This document shows positions 23,109 through 34,000 of a stretch of 64,000 nucleotides of DNA, in pieces; position 1 is the first letter of the stretch, and each line of letters opens with the position of its first letter. This stretch comes from Leptasterias polaris (taxonomy: Eukaryota > Echinodermata > Asteroidea > Forcipulatida > Asteriidae). The stretch spans positions 8,096,001 through 8,160,000 of the forward strand of contig JAZGTN010000022.1 of the NCBI GenBank assembly GCA_037783415.1. Reading direction: 5' to 3'. The notes below the pieces were generated by a model, which made no database searches, was not told the origin of the DNA, and worked only from the letters and a program-made list of their open reading frames with translations. The position numbers and the translations under genes are program-made.

Positions 23109-24268
23109 CCGGCAGCTATCAAATGGTACCATGACCAGTTGGAGCGATGAGCTGTCGTATGGCTGGCTCTGATCCCTAATTTGCAAATTGTCTTCGTGCC
23201 GTTTTATGTAAGGATTTTACTAATTGTAATTTTTAAAGTTGTATCATATCGTTACTGATCGTTTGTATTGTATTTGCATACAGTTCTTTGTCAAGGCCAT
23301 TTTAATTTCCCCAGTGAGTGATAATAAAGTTGTATCTATCTATCTATCTATCTATGTGGCGTGGTATTTTGGCTGGTAATCTTAAGTTGTGCTTAGCTAC
23401 TTTACTGTCGTAAACAAGAACCATGGCCAAATTTAGAGATCCAAAGCACACAATAAGCCATTATGTTGTTGTAGTGCTTACAAATGCCATGCTGTTTTGG
23501 TTGGTAGCCTTGTTTTGATGTGCTTTAATTCTACCTTTTGTGCTTTAAGCAGCTCTATTAAATTGGAACCAGGGCCAATTCTGCGTATAAAGCCCGTAAT
23601 TCTGGGCCGTAAAAAGTGCAGAAATCAGCGGTGAACACAACTAATGGGCAATTCTTTCGGGGCAGCCATGACAGTTTTCATTTTACCTATGGCAACGATT
23701 TAATTTAAGGAAGGTGACTATTAATTCCCAGTCCGTCAACGGGTATCATTCTCCGTCCTTTGTTATTAAAACCAATTGTCTTCTAATAGTTGAAAAAACT
23801 ATATACTATATACAAGGTGTCCGTCGATTCTCCCGGTCCCCCCAAAACAAAACAATTTTACCCGTGAGAAATTTTGACTTTGAACTTTTCGTTCTCTGCT
23901 GCCGTAAACCCTGCGGGGATAAACATTGTAAAGAAATAAAGATCTTGTTTTGTCAAATCTCACTTCAAATCTCCTTGTTTACAACAAACAAATCGTGCAT
24001 AAACAAAAGTGCGACAATGGTGGTTTTAAGGGAACACATTTACATCCTTGTAAATTTCATATACAGATCCAGAGAAACTAGTTTACTTTGAACTAGGTGT
24101 TCAAGTCTCTGATGAAAACACAGGTGTAAGTATTAACAATCAATTTAGACTATATACGAAACATAAATCTTAAGTCTTAACAACACACCTGTTAAAAGTA
24201 TCAATGACTAATGTTGGAATGTTTTCCCGGTCCTTTTCAGCAAATAAGCAGCCAATACGTCGCGTCTA

Positions 24269-24503
24269 TACAGTACAAAAACTGAGGTGTTAAAAACTAA
24301 CATCATGGGGGTTGTCACGTATAAATACCGAAAAGAGAATTAAAATTAACACACTATATGGTGTAAAAAAAACACCAATGTATTTTTGGGGCAACAAATC
24401 GTGATATTTTAACACCCTAAAGTGTAAATGTTTATTCCTTTTTCGGTATCATATATTTGACAACACCATTGTGTCGATTTCAAAACCCCAGTTTTTGCAG
24501 TGT
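24269..24503. mobile_element. TA-flanked MITE with CAGTACAAAAACTG ends
   Basis: The left arm 'cagtacaaaaactgaggtgtt' mirrors 'ccccagtttttgcagtg' on the right. The arms continue inward for about 75 bp as far as 'taccgaaaa' and 'ttttcggta'. It is flanked by TA and has no open frame. Confidence 0.7.
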
Positions 24504-24504
24504 A

Positions 24505-24965
24505 GGTTGATTTTGCGCGAAATTGAAAGCATCCCCAAACAGTCATTAAGTTTCACGTAATGTATAAACCAATCAATTGTTCTCCTGCGTCATGCAATTA
24601 CAAAAGAAAACCATTCAATTTAACAATCCAATTGAACAGCATTCGCAACACCTTTTCGCAGCGTGCATTTAGTCGTTCAAATTGTTTTCTAAAAGGCGTT
24701 TTGTGGGGGACTTGTGCAGCTGTATTGACGCTTTGTTAATCTAATTAACGTGGCACCTCCTTTAGATTTAAAAAGGTCAAATCTGCGATGGTCTACAGCC
24801 AAATATCTTTCTCATTACAAGCTCTGACTGTGTCAATTTCCATCTTGTATAATCAAAAGCACAATCCCAACACCTACACGGTCGTAATGAAGAGGCAAAA
24901 TTGCTTTGATAAGAAAGCATGAAAGTGAAATCGGCTGCTTTTTCGCCGAAAATTACATGGAAAAC
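24505..24965. repeat. Dispersed repeat C, copy 1
   Basis: Aligns in order with 38425-39045: 'gaaattgaaag', 'aaccattcaattt', 'cgcagcgtgcattt', 'tgtgcagctgtattgac' and 'gcatgaaagtgaaa'. In the second locus a palindromic MITE has inserted between the shared parts. Confidence 0.6.
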
Positions 24966-25005
24966 CTACTTCAAACAGCTACAGATAAAAGGCAGCACAT
25001 TTTGT

Positions 25006-26040
25006 GGGGGGGGGGGGGGATTATTGAAAACGACCAGTACCTATAAATACACAAAGTAATGAATTTTACGATTAATAATTCAAATAAAGTTAAAATAGAT
25101 ATACATTTTTGCTATACAATGTCGAAGGAAATTCTCACTGCTATAAAGAACGCCATACAAATCCAATAATTGGTCAAGTTAGTATAATAAATGTGAGATG
25201 TCCCCAAAAACACGTAAACAATATATTGTCAAAAACAAAAAGAAAGAGAGAAAAAAAAGAATACAAAACTTGAATGATGTTGGAACCCGAAATTAAACCA
25301 TGAATTGATTTGTCTTGTTCACCCTTTTTTTTTAACTAAAAAACAAAAGCTTTATGATAATCAGCTTAGATGGTGGTTTTCAAAGAGTGGTTTGTGTTAT
25401 TGTTGATTATTTTTTAGCTACGTTACTTGTTTGTCTACCTGTAATTTTTACACTCGGTGTAGCCACTTAGCAAGTTAGCCCAATATAATAAATAACAATT
25501 CCCTTCCTATCAAAATTGTGTAATTAAAAGTCAAGGTCGATTCCGACTTTGTTCAGCAAATGCATGATAATGGCTAAGCAAGCAATAAACAAGGTTGTTT
25601 TTATTAAATTAAACAAGTCAACCTTTTGCCAACTGTTCAATAAGTGTACCTATGTAATTAACCGTACTACCGCGTGAGGGCGTTTTCAAAGGCGGGTTTC
25701 CTTGCAACACAGTTGTATCTTATTGTGACTGCCTGTGTGTTGTTTTCTTTAAGTTTATATCAATGGAAAAATAGGTAATAGTAACAAAACTGATAAAACC
25801 AGTTCGTTTTACTTGTGTTGCATCACCTACATTTGGTTTACAGGAGCCCTCACACGTTCAAAATACTGCAAATTAAAACAGCATAAATTATACAAACACT
25901 ATCCGTATCCATAGAGATCAAGGACGGCATAATTCCATCTCTAACGTATTGAAAGAATTATAGATGTTATGCCCAACTTGAGTAGCTCACCTGACGATAG
26001 TTGGGCAAATATGGCCTTCACTAAACTCTAGTTGCACTTG
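25006..26040. other. No gene seen
   Basis: AT-rich intergenic sequence. A G run lies near 25006-25020. No coding or splice pattern is recognised. Confidence 0.5.
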
Positions 26041-26044
26041 TTCA

Positions 26045-26340
26045 ACAAGAAACAACCAACAAGATGGCCGAACGGCGATCGAGATTTCCCACGTCTTTAT
26101 GCGGAAAAGGAGACTTAACTTTGCTGGGCATTGCAAGAGAAGTACAGATCAACTGGTGTTACATTTGGTGTTGTGGCCACCGGCTTATATGGAAAGAGGA
26201 GCAAAAGAAGGCCAAACAAAACGTACATTGACCAATTATGAATACTCCAAGATGAATTTGAGGACCATAGGCAACTGCATGCTGGACAGTAACATTTGGA
26301 AAGCCATCACAAATGCCCGGTGGAAGCCGTCGGAATGAAT
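26045..26340 (+). mobile_element. LINE 3' coding fragment (RTE-like C-terminus)
   Basis: The frame 26099-26338 encodes RKRRLNFAGHCKRSTDQLVL followed by a LW-P segment, the conserved tail found after the reverse transcriptase in several LINE groups. A +1 frame then resembles the RPNKTYIDQLQDE type of sequence, so the fragment is frameshifted. Its stop lies six bases from the stop codon of the channel gene on the opposite strand, so this fragment now forms that gene's 3' flank. Confidence 0.6.
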
Positions 26341-26933
26341 TTCTTACGCAGTTGGTCTGACCTCACTCTTACATTTTGGACCGATGCAGAGGACGATTTT
26401 GATGAGTTTGACGATGAACACAAAAGCCTCGGCCATTGTAATAACCGCCATTGTAATAACCGAGAACCCCACATAGAGACCAAACAATCCACCAAGGGCG
26501 CCAAGAAGGCCCTCTATCTTTAAGGAGAAAAGGGAAATTAACATCTATTATCATCAGTGAAACTGATTTCGTTTCATCACCCCCCTGCCTCCAACCAACT
26601 CCCACTCATCCATTGCACACTCAAATAAGTTTCCTGGACATTTTCGGCTAACAAGAGTTTTACTTGCCGAAAATGTCCTGAACCACCTATTATTTTTGTT
26701 TTGTGGAACTCTGCCATTAGCATTATTCAAGAACGTCAGACCAACCTAGACAAAGACATGCTCGTGCTGGGGTAGTTTGATTTATTTTGTTTTCCACACG
26801 AGGCAATCCTTCGGTTTGAAAATCAACTGACTTACCGAGTATTTTGGGGACTGTAGTTCAGCTCCTCGAAGTAAACCCTCAAACGAAGTACATTTTTCCT
26901 TAAAACAAAATAAATAGATTAAAAGTTGTTATT

Positions 26934-27251
26934 CCAGTATTATAAAAGATCGGTAAAACATTTAATTTTAGCCTGAAAAAATTAATTATTTAATGATTAA
27001 TATTCGTATTCGAGAAAACTATATGTTAAGCCTAAAGAAAACTATAACCGTAACAGCTGATTTCAGTTGTTACAACCAAAATTAGAGACAATGTGTTTAC
27101 ATGCTGAAAGTTGTGCATGTTTTTTGTTTAAGTATTTTCCTCGAGACCCACATAACGGATTAGGACAGGTTTGTTATCATGTCACTCAGAACATGAACAC
27201 TGTGTACGAGTATCTTTTAGCTCGACCAACCCTGTATAATACCTTTAAACA
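26934..27251 (+). mobile_element. TTAA MITE, family B, copy 2 (decayed left end)
   Basis: Shares 'ttcagttgttacaaccaaaa' and 'acaggtttgt' with the 12671-13070 element and ends 'ccctgtataatacctttaaa', the mirror of the family B start. It directly abuts a family A element and lies in an intron of the second channel locus. Confidence 0.65.
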
Positions 27252-27254
27252 TTT

Positions 27255-27629
27255 AAAGGCACTGAACACGTTTGGTAATTCCCCAAAATATATATTAGCA
27301 TAAAAACTTACTTGGTAACGAGCAACGGAGAGCTGTTGATAGTATAAAACATTGTGAGAAACCACTCTCTCTGAAGTAACGTAGTTTTTGAGAAAGAGTT
27401 AACTTCTCACTAAAATAATAAAAGACTTCATGCATGAAGTCTTTTATTGGCATCTGAAAGCACACAAATTGTGCAACACGGGTGTATTTTCTTTCATTAT
27501 TTTCTTACAACTTCGATGACCAATTCAGCCCAAATTTTCACAGGTTTGCTATTTTATGCATATGTTGGGATACACCAAGTGACAATACTGGTCTTTGACA
27601 ATAATTACCAAACGTGTTCAGTGCCTTTA
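27255..27629 (+). mobile_element. TTAA MITE, family A, copy 2
   Basis: TTAA + 'aggcactgaacacgtttggt' on the left and 'accaaacgtgttcagtgcct' + TTAA on the right. It is the reverse-oriented equivalent of the 12243-12617 element over its full length. An inner hairpin 'aagacttcatgcatgaagtctt' marks the centre. Confidence 0.9.
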
Positions 27630-28049
27630 ATGAAAGCCTCCCACTACCCAATCAAAAAAATTCAAAATATCAAACTAATGTTTATAGCACGTGCGGACAA
27701 CGTCGGTAAGTTATTTTCAAACACCCATCACGAAACCTTTGACAGTTAAAATTCAGTCTATCATCAGAATCACAACTAATTGTGTTACTGCTAAATCAAT
27801 AACTACAACATTTCAATACAAAGCAATTCAAGGGAAGTTTTCCATCATGACCATCTTTATACCATTTTAAGAAATGTGCAAATCTGCGATTATTTTAATT
27901 TTTATCTTAACAATGTTATGCACACTCCTTGAAAGCAAATTCCAAGGAACGAGCCCCGCTCGTCCACAGAATGTTTACATCGAATGTATTTGAAGGACGT
28001 TGGACGAAATATGATTGACTTATGTTCTTATTTCCCTTCTTTATAAGGT

Positions 28050-29186
28050 AAAATCACGACAATAGTCTCGTAAACTCCCAAAGAGGGTGTAACGATAAGA
28101 GGTTCACGTGTAACAGATTATCTTTGAACCTGAAGAACCTGAAGAAAACACATATGATGGTTTTTACGAATAGATCTATAGATAAAAACGTTAATATTCG
28201 TCTCAACAATATTGTTATTGAACAGGTAAATTCATGTACATTTTTGGGTGTCATTGTTGATGATAAGTTTACGTGGAAAAATCATTGTCAGAAAGTTCTC
28301 ACATTAATTTCCCGCAACCTTGGCATCATTAGAAAACTTAAACATTATGTTCCATCCCACATTTTGCTTTCCATTTATAATACATTATCATTGTCATGTC
28401 TTCAGTATTGTATACTTGCCTGGTAAACCACCCACAAAACATTCCTTGATAAAAAGTTGTTCAAAAAAAATCCTTAAGATTAATTAACGGGTCTGGCTCC
28501 AGAGATCACTCTGCCCCACTATTTATCAAATTCAACACATTATCTATATTTGATCTCTATAAATACCATATGTGTGCTTTAATGTATAACTTTGAAAAAG
28601 GTGTATCTTTACCCTTGAATATTAGAGATTTGTAAGGAACACTGATATTCATACTATAGGGCATCAGATAAACTTCATCCAAGTAAAGTTAGAACATCCC
28701 TCCACCTTTCAACTGTTAGATACCAGGGACCTCTCTTTTGGAACCAAATTCGATCTTCCTGCCCACTGACTTCAATTAGAGCATGTAAGAAGTACTTTAA
28801 GAAACTTCTTAATGTGGTTAATGATAACTAGGAGCTTTAGATAATTATTAATTGAATTGCCATGTGACACAATTACTAAAATCCTTTAGTTAAAGATGGT
28901 TATTTATTTATCTTCAAAATTGTATTTATTGACCTATCAGGTTATGACTTTATTAAATTAAATTATTTAATAACAATAGCATATAATAATTATTGCTTAT
29001 TTATTTGGAAACTCATGATTGTAACTATTATTTATATGTATCTTTTACGAAGTGGCCAGACCTTGTACAAGCTTAGGCTTCTTGTCTGACCTCCCCATAC
29101 TATTAATAAGTTCCGATAATTATTTTTCCCCTTATATTGTACTGCCTAATGGTATGGAAATAAACCTGAAACCTGAACTAATAAAT
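28050..29186 (+). mobile_element. LINE 3' fragment (second family)
   Basis: The frame 28124-28426 encodes the RT thumb region (NSCTFLGVIVDDKFTWKNH, then SIYNTLSLSCLQYCILAW). After frameshifts comes a C-terminal segment near 28670-28830 (RYQGPLFWNQIRS). The 3' UTR contains AATAAA at about 29158 and ends in a 'cctgaaacctgaac' tail. It is truncated at the 5' end and in antisense orientation inside an intron of the second channel locus, ending about ten bases from the splice donor at 29196. Confidence 0.75.
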
Positions 29187-29339
29187 TGAAACTTACTTTC
29201 TTTGTTCTGCATTCAGGAGCAGTCGGGCAGCATTGGCGTTTGTTTGAGAAACGCGGGAATAAAGATGCTCCTGTGAAAGAATTTGAGGGTTTTAGTAAGA
29301 AAAGTGTACACCATTTTTTAATTCTGTCTGGGGTGAACA

Positions 29340-29450
29340 AAAACTAATTGACTAGAGTCGGATTTGAACCTGCTGCCTCTAGGTTTACGTGCTGGTGCTG
29401 TTGGAGGTGTAGCTATTTTGTCAATATCTTTGTTCGGGGCGAGGTGCCAA
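29340..29450 (-). repeat. tRNA-derived SINE, family T1, reverse copy
   Basis: On the minus strand it reads leader 'gaacaaagatattgacaaaa', then a tRNA-like head with B-box 'ggttcaaatccgact'. The leader is identical to that of the 2988 copy. Confidence 0.65.
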
Positions 29451-29577
29451 CTTTTACTTTTTGAGACAGGAAAGTCAATAAGAATATAAAGCAGCAATAT
29501 TTTGAACCAAGTTTTCTCACTCTTTCAGTCTTACGACGACACTCAGTATTGTTGACTGACCATCCCTCTACAATAAA

Positions 29578-29735
29578 GGTTCCGGGTCGGAATTGACCCG
29601 GATCCGATTGGGACCCATTTGTAGGTCAGTGTGACCCGGAACCTGTGTCAAAATTACCCAGAAATTGGTAAAACTAACGCGAAATCGGACTTAAAATCCA
29701 TTTTTCCCAGGGATGGTCGATTTCGTTTGTTCTAG
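29578..29735. repeat. Dispersed 'tgacccgg' repeat, copy 2
   Basis: Contains 'ccgggtcggaattgacccgg', 'gtcagtgtgacccggaa' and 'gtcaaaattacccagaaa', nearly identical to parts of 43852-44072. It lies in an intron immediately downstream of the 29756-29813 exon. Confidence 0.6.
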
Positions 29736-30728
29736 TAAATGGTTGTTGTGGTTACCTCATATCTTTCGGAAGGCCATCTTGACGAAGAGGTTCCCAATCT
29801 GTATGTTGTCTCACTGCAAAAACAACAAACAAAACATACATCATTAAGTCTGTTTACAAGTTGGCTTATAGTTGGGTAATTATAAGGATAGAATAACTAA
29901 CGACACTAAACAATGCTGGTGAGCTTATTTTTGTGTGAGAATGTGAATTAAATTCATGTACAATCCCTAAATAAACTGGTATTCCACACAAGTAAATCAA
30001 AGAAGGAAATGGGTTTCCCCTTCCCTGTGTCGCTACTATTTGAAATCATGGACCGAATAAGGACAGTAGAGGGCATTTTAACTCCTTACCTGCACGCTGT
30101 GGGGCAATTGTATCCCAATCTGTTGCTTTCGTAAAGCGCATCCACTGCCTGTCTGCACATTTCTGCAAATATAAAACATAAAACGTGGGCAGTTTGTGAT
30201 GTAACTGTAACCAAGTGGAAAGGAACACAATAATTTTACAGGATCGTGAAACTTCCAAATGTAGTTGAACAGTGATTTATTATTACATATTGGAAAAACT
30301 CTCAAACTATCAAAAATATACAAAAATGGTATCAACGTATAATTGTACTGGCAAACAAATAAGGTGAATATAGGGGCCTGTAGCACGCAAAACTAGAATG
30401 GCTTTTTATAAGGCTATAAGGCTATCATATTATATAAAGGTATAAGTATAAGGCTTCCGCAAATATAATGAGGGATGGTGTTGTACCGTTCGCACTGAAG
30501 GGAATGGATAAATAAATAAGGGAATTATTACATTATACTAGACAATTACTCTCTCTTCTTCCAAAAACGCATTTTGATTAAATGAAATGTTCTCTTTATA
30601 AGAACATGCAGTTGAAAACGGACATCGTTCGTCTCATACAATTGAATCAACACAGTTGTAAAAGTGCATAACTGAAGATAATTTTATATTAAAAGATTTA
30701 CAGAAAACACAATGACTATTATTCGTAC

Positions 30729-31070
30729 CTTAACAAGTTAGGGTTTGTCTACTCCAGTAAAGCCAGAGGTTTAGACTTCGGACATCGAATGAATGGGTAC
30801 CAGCTGAAAATTAATTACGTTTAAACCATTAATAAATAATACTGAACGTCCGCACTCACAAGTTTTACAATTATCAGATAACAAGTAATGCCCATAATAT
30901 TTAAATAATAAATTGCAACTTACTGGAACTTGGAATGATGTGTTGGTTAGTCTCGTGATAGAAAGTGCTAACCAAAATAACAGAAAGAACGAAGGACTCA
31001 AAACAGTGTCTTGCCGCTGTCGCTTCTTGTGCAGGAATGATCGTTAGTTGAGCGCTGCCAATGCAGTATA
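30729..31070 (-). other. Possible 5' non-coding exons of the second channel locus
   Basis: Two segments have clean splice signals on the minus strand. One ends at 30924 before 'gtaagt'. The other, 30803-30729, has acceptor 'ttttcag' and donor 'gtacga'. They contain stops in the useful frames, so they would be untranslated. If they join to exon 30162, translation could begin at the ATG three bases into that exon (MCRQAV). This would be a truncated channel with only the second membrane span. Speculative. Confidence 0.3.
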
Positions 31071-31079
31071 GCTCCGCGC

Positions 31080-34000
31080 CACGCCCTTTACGCCTCAGCG
31101 AACTGCAAGTATGCTTTTTAAAGTTACTCGACTGAGAACTAGGGCACGTATAAAGAAAGGAATGCTTTACTTGAATTAAAATAACTAAGTAATCAATTGA
31201 CTGGGTAATTCCAAGTCAGTTGGTTACATAACTAACATTGTAGGTTTAATTTTAATAATCAAATGAAGTTTAAAATAAGACATTGTTAGTTTTGCCTGAA
31301 CTGTCTAAACGCCGAAATAACTTTCTTTTAAACATTTTCTTATAACAAAGGGGGAATCGATACTGAGTTTCCTATTGAGAACTTGAGACTGGTTTGACTT
31401 TTGCTTTTACTCTTTTAAATGCATATTCAAACAGGGTGGCTGTCGCGACAGGCACATTTTTGTTTTTAACAATAACATAAGAACCGTTCGGTCAAATCCG
31501 GTCATACTAAATGTAATCCTCTATTCGAACACCCCCCCCCCCCCCGCCCCCTTTAAAATAGTGTAGTCACTTATGGGGTTGAATTCACTAACAGGTCAAA
31601 AAGACCCTTTGAAGTTTGCCGGCGGCAGTCCCCATTGACATGTCCACACAAAAAACATACGTTGTATACACCCATTGAAAGACGTGCAGATTTTTCGCCT
31701 ATGCGTTTTGAACACGAAGCTTGAATTTTATTTATAGATAAGGTCTGCAGCCAACATAATGTAATATATCTATCATCAGGCTACTACAACGTCTTTCTAG
31801 CATGGGAATTACTTTTGTTTCGTGATACGGCTTGACGTAAACCATGACTGAATCAACGACGGTGGTACGGCGAATACTGCTGGGTCATTCATTGGAAAAA
31901 AATGAAAAATTGCCATTCTCGGTCACAACCATTTTTCAATCTATTTGAATATTATATCTTGTGTGTTTTTTGTTTTTTTAGCGTTGGCCGTTTAATCAAA
32001 ATCTATAATTATTATAATCGATAACTTCAAATGAAACTACTGCTGCCAAAAACAACTATCATCAGAACATCAGAACTGTTACCCACGCCCCCCCCCCCCC
32101 CCCAAAACGGAAAAACCCCACCCCAAAACAAAAACAAACGGCCATTATCAAAATAATGTAAAACATCATAAAACATGTATTTAAAACAAATTGATCCATT
32201 AAAATGTTCTTTAAAACGAGACTAATATAAACTCATTACCTAAAACGCGTGAACTACTTCTATTCTGAAGTTTAGTTACGTTACCTTTTGCCGTCAAATC
32301 TTGTCGTTTCGTAGCTCATTCTAGAACTCTTTATTCAGCCATCTCATACGCGTGTATCCAAACTTACATAATAAGTAAATGCGACACAAGAGCCCCGACT
32401 TTCCACCAACTTCATCCTTTCCCCCAATACTGTGTACTCGTTCCCATGTTTACCTAGCAATACCTTTACACTTTTTATTTGAGTTTGCTGGTGAGCAAAC
32501 AAGACTGGCTAAACCGGCACAGAGATTTATGTCTGCATACATATCCCCGTTCACGTATGTGCTAAACCTGTCAATCCTGTACACTATTAGTGATTAAAGA
32601 ATCTTTGCCGATCGTTTTCAAATCCCTTACGTTCTCTGTAGAAACTAGTTGCCCTAGCGGGCTCCGTACCACCAATGCAATGGAGCATTCATTTACAAAC
32701 AAAATTAAAAGAGCCTGTGTTAATTGTTGATCGAGTTTTCGTTACAATTGTTCGGGAAAATCTGTATTTGGTGCTGCAGGTCTAGGAATGCTTTCAAAAA
32801 TGTTGTACCTATAAACATAGGTACTGCGTCTTTTTAAATTTGTTTTGATTTATGTTGAAATGGATAAAAGAGACTGGTGCTCTGTATGTAGCACATTGCA
32901 AAAACGAGTGACTCTACTAGACTTGAGCATCGATCGAAAAGTTACCATGTTGAACAGGTCAGTATTAAATGGAAGAAATGGAAGAAATTGCGAGTAGTTG
33001 TTTGAACGAATATTGGTCAAAAGAGGTATCGATTATAAAGCACTTCATTGTGTGTGTATATAGCAGGGCCCAGTTTTCGTGGCTCTGCTTACCGCGGACT
33101 TCTGTGCTTAAATACGAGCAATGGAGTTATATGTTTTATAGGGCACCATACGCAGCATTCCACGACAAGTATAGAGCAATGAAATTGGACCAAAGTCTGT
33201 TTGGAAACTCCGCAGGCAAGTCTCAGGAGTCAGGGAACCGCTCTATACACAAACATGAACAGATTATTTGCCAAAGGGGCTGGTCTCGAGACAGCATCTG
33301 GAATTAGTATTACAGGTAAACGTGAGACTTGAAAGGAAAGCATTCGTGAATACTTAGTAGTGACGTCATCAGGAATGTTGTTATCATAAGTGGGCCATTT
33401 TGTTTTCCTCCAATGTGTTAAATCAAAGCAGCCAAAGCGAGGCTGGAATAGAAAATAGTCTGTCCCCAATTTGCAGATATGTGAATCATTATTCATAACC
33501 GTTATCGTTTACAGAGGACACGACAAAGATTAATTGTGGCAGATCTAATGAACAATAAACAATTCACTTATTTGAACAATAACCTACAATTCATGTTTAA
33601 CTCTTTGGTTACTCTAAACTCTATTCAGCGCTGTGAAACTATCTTTTGATGAGTAAGGGCGCTATGTTAGTGTATTTATTGTTTTGTTTTGTATTATATT
33701 GTATTGTATTGCAATGTGCTATATTGTATTGAATGAAAACCGATCAAAATTTAAACAGTAAACTTGAGTTTCCGGTTAGTATTGACACAGCCATGTTTTG
33801 TAGTTGTTTGCAGTTGCTGAGTGGTCGGCCTTGGGATTATTGGAAGAGGCTGATGAACAACAACTCGATACCAATCACCCGATTCATCTCGTCACAGTAT
33901 AACTAAGGCCTTCAAGCAGTATCGCTTATAATGTGGTGGTCCTGCATCAAATACATCGTGAATATTTACGTATTTACAATGTGACCGTTTCTATAAATAC

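Larger units (their letters stand above)
15421..23357 (+). mobile_element. Non-LTR retrotransposon (CR1/Rex1-like), 5'-truncated, split by three insertions
   Basis: Coding remnants in order: the end of the AP endonuclease (GVGNSDHNMIQLVP), the linker, then reverse transcriptase blocks NPRKALGPDNITSKVL, DLRPVALTSVPMKCLEKI and VLFVDF (interrupted). After the first insertion comes SAFNTIQPHLL. After the second come GAPQGCVLSPVL and the catalytic YADDTAIVGF. The C-terminal region SILTFCLVCVFGN follows, and after the third insertion AAIKWYHDQLER and a stop. The 3' end carries a (TATC)n tail at about 23331-23357, as CR1-group elements often do. Frameshifts near 16000, 16330, 16390 and 22320 show that it is dead. 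About 2.2 kb of the element remains once the insertions are discounted. Clade assignment is from motif style only. Confidence 0.85.
26344..30162 (-). pseudogene. Second DEG/ENaC channel locus, 3' exons only, reading frame disturbed
   Basis: Exons (minus): 30162-30090, 29813-29756, 29270-29197, 26898-26836, 26517-26344. The first has the same 73-nt size and phase as exon 485-557 of the other channel gene (CRQ..ALYESNRLGYNCPTAC). Then follow ETTYRLGTSSSRWPSERYE (the family WPS region), EHLYSRVSQTNANAARLLLN, VLRLRVYFEELNY, and the second membrane span LLGALGGLFGLYVGFSVIT with the G-x-S filter. Phases agree up to the fourth exon. The fourth-to-fifth junction fails: the fourth exon reads ELNYSPQNTR, ending two bases over, while another frame gives QSPKYS and joins correctly to IEGLLGA. 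A short out-of-frame deletion in exon 4 would explain this. Exon 5 also carries a 15-bp tandem duplication. No exons for the N-terminal half were found, so this is probably a decayed or partial gene, though sequence error is possible. Confidence 0.75.
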
